Shown here piece by piece: positions 11,401 through 23,400 of a stretch of 64,000 nucleotides of DNA (the stretch's first letter is position 1; each line of letters opens with the position of its first letter). The stretch is taken from positions 34,987,058 through 35,051,057 of the forward strand of contig OX411543.1 of the NCBI GenBank assembly GCA_948146395.1. The letters run 5' to 3'. Source of the DNA: Fragum whitleyi. Taxonomy: Eukaryota > Mollusca > Bivalvia > Cardiida > Cardiidae. A program made the translations under genes and the position numbers. A model generated the notes under the pieces. It searched no databases and had not been told where the DNA came from. It saw only the letters and a program-made list of their open reading frames with translations.

Positions 11401-14400
11401 TCAATGAAATATAAATCGATCTTACACTGAAACAAACTACTATCCTCTATATCAAGACCTTAGAACAGAACACAGACCTTTAATTGGACTACATGTATCA
11501 TTGGGAGGACAATGACATTATTGCTACAACCAGATCCATATCATGTCTCACTGCAAGCTGTGTAAATATGCAACATTCTCTCACAGACCCTAGATCAACC
11601 ATCATTGTTTCTACCCAGAACAAGCCTATATTCGATTAAATTCCTTCCTTTTGTAAAATATTTTTTTAAACAGGCGAAATTTGACAAGGAGAAATTAGAA
11701 ATATTTATTTCTGAAAATTATGATTTGGGTGTTATCCCGTGACATTCTCGTAGTAAGAGAAAATCTTTCAGAAATTCCCTTATGTTGGCAAATGGAAATG
11801 CTAAACAGATTTAAAACGCGTCATCATGCTAAATTTAAACAGTGAATCTTGAATAGGCTGATGGTAATAGTAAATGTCAAGTTTTTTTTTATATGTTTTG
11901 CAATTAGACAGACAAAAATGTAAAAAAATCCCCCAACTTATTGATATTTGGGCATAAAAACCTGCATATTTTTTTTAAAAATTACTTATCATTATCAATT
12001 GTAAAGATGTTCCATTTTAAGGTTAATTGTCTCTTGAAAATTTACACTTTGAGAGAAGATACAATGATCATCTTCCCAACTTACGTATTTGACACTGCTG
12101 TCCTATATCCTGCCACCCCTTAGCACAAAGTTTACTTTCACAGTCACCGGTCTGTTGATTACAGTCGTCAGGACCAAACAAACATCGACATGTTCCACTG
12201 CAGTTTTTTCCGTAGGTGTCTTCAGGACATGCTGAAATAAGTGGATGGGAATTTTTTTTTCTGTTGATTTTTGACAGATTACAAAGATCTAATGGATTAA
12301 ATATCATTTGAGCCTGTGTGTGACATTTTCAACATTTTAATGTAAGGGTGATAGAAAGGCATTGAGAGGCATGGAAAAACACAGAGTATATCACAAGAAG
12401 ATATGAAATTGATGGAAATGCCATGCACAGGCTGATTGTAGTCTTATCATTGCACAGATATGAAATTGTTGGAAATGTCATGCACAGGCTGATTGGAGTC
12501 TTAAGATTGAAGATATGAAATTGTTGGAAATGCCATGCACAGACTGATTGTAGTCTTATCATTGCACAGATATGAAATTGTTGGAAATGCCATGCACAGG
12601 CTTATTGGAGTATTAACATTGCACAGTTATGAAATTGTTAGAAATGTCATGCACAAACTAATTGGAGTCTTAAGATTGAAGATATGAAATGTTGGAAATG
12701 CCATGCGCAGGCTTATTGGAGTCTCAACATTGCAAAGATATGAAATTGTTTGAAATGCTTTGCTCAGGCTAATATGATAATTTCATCGACCAGTTAAACA
12801 ACTAAAAATAGTGACAATTGACTTTTTCTCAGTTTTTACAATGATTTACTTTTGCCGCTGATTATCTCTATAATTCTAATTCCATTTTGAAATCTTGTCT
12901 AAAATTTCTTCTATATTTACTAATTTTAACCTAGCCTACTTCCCACACAATCCTACCTTTTGATGCCTTTGTAGAAGAAAGCTTAATGTTACCAGCAATA
13001 TCTTCATTTTCTACAATGTTCTACTACTGCATTTGACAAATATCTTTAAAATTGTTTCAACTAAAAACTGCTAGATGCATTTTTTTAAACTTGGAACAAT
13101 CTAACATTGTGTCTTCTGTCAAATGGGTTAAATGTGTAGGGTGACCTGTTAATTTGATGCGCCTCTTCAATCGGAAAATGTTCTCTGATGGAACTGGCCA
13201 GCCAACATACCTAGACAGTTTCCTGTTATATTCTGGTACCCTAATTTACACTCCTTACAGTCAGTGCTGGCAGGTCCTGTACAGCCATTACAAGCCGGGC
13301 TACAGCCTGAAATTTTAAAGTAACAAGATGTTTTTGTGAAATATGAATGCCCCCCAAAATGGCATTTTTTTTACAAAAAAAATGACCTTGACAGATGACC
13401 ATAACCCAGTTATCACATGACCTTAATACCAGCAGATGCGTATTATCTATCATTATACCAATATGAGCATTGTATTGTGAAAATAGCCTTGAAGTAATGT
13501 CAAGTTTTTAGGTAAGATTTGCAGACAGACAGACAGACCAACCTGCAGACTGACGGACAGACAATAGTAAAACAATATGCCCCAGATTTCAATGCAGGGG
13601 CATGAAAATATAAAATCTGATATAGCATCAATAACAGGTCTATCTGTGAGTTGGAATGGATTTATATGCTAGTCTATTATACATGTATAATACTGTTGTT
13701 GTTTTTCTTTGACTAACTAAATGTAAAGCCACCTCCTTTATTCATTAAAATTGTTTGAATAATGTCCCATTATAAAATTTCAAAAGACTCTAATCCATCT
13801 TATCTGTATAGGACAATATGCAGTTGTTACAATATTGACGTCACACATGCAGTAAGATACTTTACATTAAGGTTAGTGGACCTGTAATAGTTCCTCAACC
13901 TTTCGCAAGTCACAAACTTTTAGTGTTAATCAAGGTTACCTTATGATTTCATTAGGAAATCTCAGTTAACCCTTTGCTGTTTAAATTCTGCTTTTTACGT
14001 GCCTGTGATTGAGAGAAAACATTGTGAAAAAAGAAGAAAATGCTTTTGACAAGCAATTTCTTCTTTTTCCACACTATTTTCTACCCTACTGAATGGTAAT
14101 TTTTCAATTTAAATCAACTTTAAAATATGATTTACAAACCCTTTGAATTTGGACAGGTCTAAAATTTTGTTAAACAGGAAAGGGTTAACATTGTAAAAGA
14201 CCATGAGTTCCTCACCTTGGTTAACCAGTCACAGATACTGGCCACTGAGCGCTACCGTTCACAGATCACTATAGAAAAATGATTTTTCCAGGACAGATAA
14301 TTGCTACAGAGTCCCATGATTTTCTAATAGAATGTCAATAAAAGTCCTGTGAGAGAGGTATGGGCTGTAACAGCCCTGCGTTAAGGATGAAAGCGTTTGA

Positions 14401-17400
14401 AAAGTGTTTTCGAAATGATACCCTTCTTTGCACACTACAAATACAGTATGGTCTGCTACATTTGAAGGCCATGTTAACATGGACATCAAGGCCCAGTTGC
14501 ATAACAACAAGAGCACTGCCTACGGGTGCCTACGCTCGGCTGTCGAGTGCTGGAAGGTGGGAAAAAAATCTAAGTCGAAAAAGGGGAATAATTTGTTCAA
14601 AATTCATTTAGAGTTATCCCCCTTGATAACATAGGTTGCTCTTTTGTTGGTGAATATGTTTGCCAAGTTTTAAGTAAATGCTTCCAGTAGAAAGATATGT
14701 GACCCGTCCCACTAAAAGAGACCATCTGGGTAGTGCGTAAAGTGTCGACCCTAGTCAGACTGCGCTGACTAACAAGGGTCTAAACTTTTCGCACATTGTA
14801 TATATTCTGAATCTAAAAAAAAATAATCAACATTCCAGTAAAAAAAAATGTTGAAATGGGACCTCTGGTTTATCTATTCTGAATCCAATCTCTTTTTTAA
14901 ATATTTATTGCAGAGAGATCCTAGATGGTCCCTTTTCCTCTGACAGGTCACATATAAGTATTGACAAGGATTGTCTAATGAAAGCACTGGCTTGACAATT
15001 CCACTTGTCAGCTCATCCTGCTCAATTTGTCCTTCTTTGTCTATGTAGGCAGGACTGATGAAATTTTGGACATTTTAAATGCAACAAGGTGCCAAATTGT
15101 CACAAGATACGCCTGTCACACTGCTTAGTATTAACTGGGGGTTTGAGTAAAACTGAGGTTATTTTGAATGAATATTATTGTCATGTTTTGTGTAGAGAGA
15201 CAGATGGACAAAGGTAAGAGGTATACTCAGGACAAGATTCTAGTATGAAAAACAACAAAGGCAATAACTCAAAAAATTGGCCAGGTAGAATTATGGTTCT
15301 TGTGCACTGCACTCCCCCTTGGTGAGATCGATACACCCATAAAGTTTCATGATCCTAGCTATTATACTTTTACAGATATACTCCGGACAAGATTCAAGTC
15401 TGAAAAACAACAAAGGGCAATAACTGAAAAAATAGGTCAGGTAGAATTATGGTTATTGTACACTGCACTCCCCCTTGGTGAGACCTATACACCCATGCAG
15501 TTTCATGATCCTAGCTATTATACTTTTAGAGATATACTCTGGACAAGATTCTAGTATGAAAAACAACAAAGGGCAATAACTAAAAAAATAGGCCAGGTAG
15601 AGTTATGGTTCTTGTGCACTGCACTCCCTCTTGGTGAGATCTATACACCCATGAAGTTTCATGATCCTAGATATTATACTTTTAGAGATATAATCTGGAC
15701 AAGATTCTAGTATGAAAAACAACAAAGGGCAATAACTAAAATAAAAGGCCAGGTAGAGTTATGGTTCTTGTGCACTGCACTCTCCCTTGATGAGATCTAT
15801 ACACCCATGTGGTTTCATGATGCTAGCTATTATACTTTCAGAGATATGCTCCGGACAAGATTCAAGTCTGAAAAACAACAAAGGGCAATAACTAAAAAAA
15901 TAGGCCAGGTAGAGTTATGGTTCCTGTGCACTGCACTCTCCCTTGGTGAGATCTATACACCCATGAAGTTTCATGATCCTAGCTATTATACTTTTAGAAA
16001 TATACTCCGGACCAGATTCTAGTATGAAAAACAACAAAGGGCAAAAACTCAAAAAATAGGTTAGGTAGAGTTATGGTTCTTGTGCAATGCACTCCCCCTT
16101 GATGACATCTATACACCCATGCAGTTTCATGATCCTAGCTATTATACTTTTAGAGATTTACTCTGGACAAGATTCTAGTATGAAAAACAACAAAGGGCAA
16201 TAACTCAAAAAATAGGCCAGGTAGAGTTATTGTTCTTATGCACTGCACTCCCCCTGGGTGAGATCTATACACCAATGAAGTTTCATGATTCTAGCTATTA
16301 TACTTTTACAGATATACTCCGGACAAGATTCTAGTATGAAAAACAACAAAGGGCAATAACTCAAAAAATAGGCCAGGTAGAGTTATGTTTCTTGTGCACT
16401 GCACTCTGTAATGATGAGAAGAATACAATTGCCAAGTTTGAAGTCAATCGGACTTCAAGTGACAGACTGATGCTCGGGACAAAGAAGTTGATGCCGCTGC
16501 ACGCTCGGACACCCGGACGCGGGACACCACCGGTGATCCCATAATACGTCCCATCTTCAACGGGCGTATAAAAATGACTTATAACTATATTTTTTATTGC
16601 ACAGGACGAGTGAAATTTTCAAGAATCTTCAAGCCCTAGAATTGGATTGATACATATTGATACCCTATTCTATATACTATATCTACAGCATATTGTTATG
16701 GTTCCCAGATGTCACAAAATTAAGCTTTTCATCTCTATTTACCTCAAATCTTGCAAGTATAAATAACTGCATTTATAACAGTCCCATTTTAATCCTTGCA
16801 CTATTTCAGGGCAACATTTTATGCTTGAAAATGCACATAATGATATATGATGATTTCATGGACAACACAAATATGTACACATAATTCCATGCATTCTGTA
16901 TGATAACATTTGTAAACATTTAAAATTGGTATCCTACTTTGCATTTTAATGTGCATGCAAAGTAGGAAACCATTTCTTTAATGTTTACAGAATGTTTTCA
17001 TCTTTATCATAGGACTGTTAGCTGTAACAAAGATGATTTTTTAAGTTCTCCAAAAATCCAACCATTTAAGGTAGTGGACCCGTAATAGTTTTGCAACATC
17101 TCAGAAGTAATGAACTTTAACAGTGTTAACCAAATTTTCCTAATGATTAGGAAACCTCGGTTAACATTGTGAAAGAATATGTGGTCCAAAATGTTGCGGA
17201 ACTATTACGGGTCCACTACCTTAAGTGGTACTTTTTGGAAAAACAGTCCAGTCAGACTTATTTTCATATATGATATCCGTATTTCTCCATGAATGAAAAG
17301 AGCAAATCGTTTTTATGTAATGAATCAAAGATCTTGTATGTACCTCTACAAATGGCTGTGCCACTGAAGTCCTCACAGTAGTTTTGTGCACCACATGATG

Positions 17401-20400
17401 TGTTTGTACAACCAGTACTGGCTGGTGTTGTACTGGCAAAAACACCTGAAATATACAAATCAGAACGAGTTTTAAGGTGTTTGTACAACTAGTATTGGCT
17501 GGTGTTGTACTCACTAATACAGCTTAAAATATACAAATCAATACAAGCTTAAGTTTATGTGTTTGTTCAACTAGTATTGGCTGGTGTTGTACTCACTAAA
17601 ACAGCTTCAAATATAAGAATCAATACAAGGTTAAGTTTATGTGTTTTAGCAACTAGTATTGGCTGGTGTTGTACTCACTAAAACAGCTTAAAATATACAA
17701 ATCAATACAAGTTTAAGCTTATGCGTTTGTTCAACTAGTATTGGCTGGTGTTGTACTCACTAAAACAGCTTCAAATATAAGAATCAATACAAGGTTAAGT
17801 TTATGTGTTTTTAGCAACTAGTATTGGCTGGTGTTGTACTGGTTGTTCAATAACACAATCACTTAGGATTTCAAAAGCAGCACAATAAGTGTTAAGACAG
17901 AGTAACACAATCTCTACAAACTTAAATATAAGGGGAGGTGAATACTAAGAGGTTATTTAACATGATCGTGTACAATACTGAGTTCTATAGGATGAGTACC
18001 CTGCAGAACCAGTCTATATTTGAAGAGGCGATAGCTGAGTCAAAATATAGACTGGTTTTGCAGGGTACGAATCCAATGAATTCAGTATTGTACTCGATCA
18101 TGATAAATGACATCTTTATTTCACACCATACATTGAAAGTTCCACAATTAAACAATTTGTGGCATTAGAGAGAGACAAAGGGAATAGATCAAAATTGATC
18201 AGGATAAGGGCGTCAAATGCAAGTCACTATGAACATGAAGAAATTGAAACAAACATTTCGAGGGCTCGGCGCAACACTATTGTAACTACATATTTTACCG
18301 AAATGCACTTTTTTGCATTCTCGGATTCATTGGTATCTTATACATCTTTTGGTGAAATTTCGGGTCCTTTGCTTTACAATTTAAAAAGATATTCTAATTT
18401 TCCAAATCACTGTATCTCAAAAAATACTTATTTGAATTGCAATACTATTGTAAGTCAACTTACAATAGTTTTGCAGTACAGAATGATTGGGATCATTCAT
18501 ATAAGATATTTTTTTATTCACTTTTTTTCTATCTTTACAAAGTGTGAAACCACTTTGAAAAATATTTATAATTTCAATCATCTATATCAAACTTAAAGTA
18601 CAATATAAAGCTGAACAACTGTAAAGAAATCTAATTTTGACCCTACAATAATAGCTAGAAATAATGGTGACTCAACTACTTTTCTTTACTTAAATAGATA
18701 ATTTCTGCCAATAGATGATTTTAATGTATAACAATTCTCTCCAAATAAATATTTTCAAGCAGGCTGCTGATGACATGGACCTGTGAGGCTCTACTAACTG
18801 AAAAAATATATTCATGACCTGATAGATCTGTACAATTATAATAATGCACCAGTAATATATCAAGTATTGTGGTCCAAAAAGGCTTGGAAGGTTATAAAGA
18901 AGAAAGCTTATAATCATAATAAGTTATTTTGTTAATATTATTGCTCAATAATGTTGCATTTGTATGTCACACATCACATACAAAAGTTGTCAATGTACAA
19001 AGGAATTTTAAAGGCCATATCTATAGTAAAATGATGTCAAAAAAGTCAAGCTATTGATGACTCCCTCTTTAAAAGTGATGGCTTTAGGTTCTATAAACAA
19101 TTGTTCTTCAACCCTTATAACTCTGTTTTTATGCCCCCGATAGGGAGGCATCATAAATTTGGCTTGTCTGTCCGTCCGTCCGTCTGTCCGTCCGTCCGTC
19201 ATTCCGTCCAAAAACTTTAACATTGGCCATAACTTCTAAATCAAAGCGGTGTCGGGGGCATTGTCATCTTACAGTGACAGCTCTTGTTGAAAAACTGTAC
19301 ATGAGTTTTGGGGAAAATATAGACTTAGATTAGCCTGCACAGTTGTGCACTCTTATCTATGCCTAATCAAGACCCTGGGTTCATATTTGGGCTCCACCTG
19401 GGCCCAACCCTTTTTACATAGAATCAAAGAGCAAAATCTTCAAAAATCTTCTTCTCTGAAACCAGATGTCAGACAGCTTTCATATTTGGTAGCATCAAAT
19501 AGTGGACCTCTACCAAGTTTGTTCATATCAAACCCTGGGATCATATATGGGCTTTGCCCAGCGCATCCCTTTTAGAACTTCTGAGCACAAAGGTTAAAAA
19601 AAGAAATTTTCAAAAATCTTCTTCTCTGAAATTAGACAGCAGACAGCTTTCATATTTTGTATGTAGCATAATCTAGTGGACCTCTACCAAGTGTGTTCAT
19701 ATCAAGACCCTGGGATTATATTTGGGCTCCACCTGGGCCCAACCCTTTTTACATAGAATCAAAGAGCAAAAAGGCATAGCCTTCTTGCTCTTGGCTGAAA
19801 AAATTCCATGGTATTGATCTTATGTAGAAATTATCGCCTTGTTGACATCTGCCTATTTAATTAATGTGATGTCCCAGGGGTTAAAGAGACTCCAGTGAGC
19901 GATCTAGGACCATCATGGTCCTCTTGTTTATTTCATTTTTGTGGAAAATGTCGGAAAAATCACAATTAATTTAAATTCTGCAGGAAAAGAGTTAATCAAA
20001 TTTTGATTCAGCCACTTTTCTTGTGATATTGGGATTTAGGAATGTTTTATTTTGTAGAGATTGACTCCTTTGATTAAACAATCATTCTTTGAAAAAGTTG
20101 AAAAGAAACTAAAGTAAAAAGTGCTTTGGGACCACAAAAAAGTGGTTGTGAAAAAGAGAAACATGGCTTAATACACATTTTATTTACTAATTAAATAATT
20201 TCAATAATCCTATGATGTTCAAAACTCAATAGAATCGTTTCATGGAGACAACATACAATTCCATTTAGGAAAATTTCATTCAATGAATCTACTTTTTAGC
20301 TCAGCTGTTTTTAGGAAAAAGAAAGTGTTGTTTGCGTTGGTGATGACGTTGGCTTTGAAGTTACACTCTTAAACCTTAGTCATATCTCTGTTATTGAAGA

Positions 20401-23400
20401 TATCTTCATGAAACTTGGCATGTGCGTTCACTATCTCAAAAGCTACCTAGACTATCAAGGGTAAAATTCTGGAAGCATTTTTAAAAGAGTTAAGCCCCTT
20501 TTTTGACTTTGAAATTTTGCATTATCAAGCACCTGCAGAGGAGTGTTGCACCTGTAGGCAGTGCTCTTGTTTAAGTTACAGCATTTTCTTTTATAAAGAA
20601 GGGGATTTTGAAAATGGCCGTTTAATAGACATGGTCTCTCGAGCAGGATGGACTGTAATGAAATCTTAGGACTCATCCCACTATAGATTGGAATTTAAAT
20701 CAATCTACATAAGACCCCTTTTCCTGTGATCTTGACATACCCAACTCATTTTTAAAGGACCCTTTTTATATGCAGCCGGAGGCGGACGTATATTGGTGTC
20801 ATCTTCTCCGTCTGTCCATCTGTCAGTCCGTACGTCTGTCCACTTTTCATGTCAACGCAACTCCTCCTAAGTTTCTGGCTGGATTTTCTTGAAACTTGGT
20901 CAATGTTATCACCTCAATTAGTAGATGTGCATGAAGGAAGGATTTTATGGTTAGTTGATTTTTGCCTGAGTTATGCCCCTTAAAAACTTAGTCTCTGGGG
21001 CTTATTGCCTCAGTTTTGCCCCCTTAAAATTTAGTCTCTGGGGCTTATTGAAATTGCAGCCTTGTGAAAGCAACTCTTCCTAAGTTTCTGGCTGGATCTA
21101 AATGAAACTTGGTGGATCTTAAAACCAAAATTGGTAGATGAGCATGAAGTAAGGATTTTATGGTTCATTAAATTTACCCTAAATTATGCCCCCTTAAAAC
21201 TTAGTATCTGGGGCTTATTGAAATTGCAGCCTTGTGAAGGCAACTCCTCCTAACTTTTTGTCTTGATTTAAATGAAACTTGGTCATTTTGAATTTGGTTC
21301 TGTCAAAATAAGAAGTGTCTACAATTATTGTGAAATTATGTGAAACAGCAGCAAAGTGGCTGCTTATTTTGTGACTATGGCACTCTTGTTATGTATTATT
21401 GTAAACTAATTCTGTGAAGGTTTGAAGATGAGAAAATAGAGTTTGGACTCAGCAAATATATTTCAACCAAATTTATCATATTTTCAGTAATACTGGCAAA
21501 CTTGACAAATTTTTGAAAGGCATAATCCTTATGATGGTACAATCATTCTAGGAAAGTTTAATGGAAATTTGATGAAAACTGTTGACTCTTTCTATTGCAA
21601 CTAAAAGAGAAAGTTTACAGAGTGGACAGACCGATGGAAAACACACACCATTGCTATATTTCTTCTGAGCTGCCATCAATTACTATACTGAACAATAAAA
21701 GAACATGTCATTGTTAAAAACCATGAAACATGTAATATAATTAGGGGTAAATTTTTTAAAATCCTTTTCTTTGAAATCAGAAGGTATAGTTCCGCAAGAA
21801 AGAGTGAGGTTCGAGAAACCATTATCTCCTATCATTTTCAACGAGGAATTGATCTTTGATCACTCACTTGAAATTGCTGGTCTATAGACAGCCTAGATAT
21901 TTATTATGTAGCTTCACCCAATATGTAAATACCATGCTGATGGATTATATATTTGGTTTCAGCCAGTGAACATCCCTTTTTAGCTTATCTCAGTAGACTG
22001 TGCTGAAGGTTAGCTGTTGTGATCAGTTTTGTTCTTCTTGCTGTCAGAAGTCAACAACAGTTCTTTAAACAATTCTTCTATAACCACTGGGCCAAATTTC
22101 AACTAAACTTGGCATAAAATTTTCTATGGTGATTCTTTTTAAACTTTATATGCAAATTTTTTATTCATCCTCAAATGTCAGTGTAATTCATTTGATTGAC
22201 CTTGATGGTTGTCCTTCACACTTGCCAAGACTTTGACAAAATCATAAGCAGTTTTGTGTTTCAAATTCAGGGTTCCACATTCATGAATACTAAGTACATG
22301 TATAAACAACTTTATAATTGAGAGCTTCAAGAAAAAAGGAGAGTTCAAGACTATAGAAGTTTTCAAATTCAACATTAAGGTAATGAGGTTAAAATTTGAC
22401 ATTTGACTTGTGACATTAAATTCACTTCATTCATTGAGAATTGATATTAAAGACATACAAACCACATGTATTCATGGAATACTAATGCTATTGAAATGGC
22501 TGCACTTGAAATTCTGGCCTTGGTAATTGACCTTGACAAATGACCTTGACATTGTCTTAAAAACATTTATTGTTGAAGTTTCATTCATGTCCAATATGAA
22601 AATAAAAGTTACAGAAAAAAGGTTAAGTTTGCAGATTAAATTCTTAAGTTCTGTTTTGGGGATAACGGTTGAAATGTTGACCTTGACATTAATGATGTTG
22701 CCCTTCTCAAGGTCATGGATGAGTTTAAAAGGTTAAATTTGACCTTGATAATATGGAACTCCTCAGATGGGTATTGAGATGAATTCCAAATATTATAGCA
22801 TTGTATCTTAGTTTTAGAAAATTTAGGGATATGTTTAGTTCACAGCTTATTTTTTTCAGCAGATGGACAGGCAGACAGACAAATTCATAGGCAGACATTT
22901 GTATTAATGGACAGACAGACTGACACCAGTAAAACTGTATGTTCCTGTTCATTCAATTTTTTGCAGGTGCATAAAAATGAAAATTTTATCTTAAACAGTT
23001 TTAATGTTACAGGAACTTAAATATTAAGTTTTCAGGTAGCTTTCAAAAGGCCAATGAACAGACAGGTAGACATACAGTATTTAAAAAGATATGTCCTCAA
23101 TTTTTCAATGTTGAGGCATAAGACATTGCTATTCTGAGAATCAATAATTGTAGTTACAATAGTGTTGAAACATGTAAAAAACTTGTTATTTCCTCAAAGA
23201 AAATTGCAAAAACTATTGTAAGTGTAGTTACAATAGTTTTACAGTTCAATTATGTATAAAATAATTACAATTTTTAGAGCAAAACTATGGTAAGTCAAAT
23301 TTCTTTTAATAAAATCATATTTTTTCAAAATATATAAAATAATCTGATTGGTATATATTTTCAATGTAATATAGTATTTATTTAAGAGATTTCAAGTTTT

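Noticed and set aside
15300..16022. Two similar 84-codon open frames that look like a repeated protein
   Set aside because: They arise because the 156-bp tandem unit is a multiple of three. Other units contain stops in the same frame, and there is no start or domain context.
17971..18102. Long hairpin considered as a pre-miRNA
   Set aside because: The arms are too long and symmetric and the layout matches other MITE palindromes in the window. There is no independent evidence of processing.
18159..18596. 145-codon open frame
   Set aside because: It crosses the TCGAGGG terminal repeat and its hairpin, has low-complexity sequence and no recognisable motif.
19170..19210. Direct repeats of GTCCGTCC considered as a CRISPR-like array
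   Set aside because: Simple microsatellite without spacers in a eukaryotic genome. The same motif sits inside several dispersed repeats.
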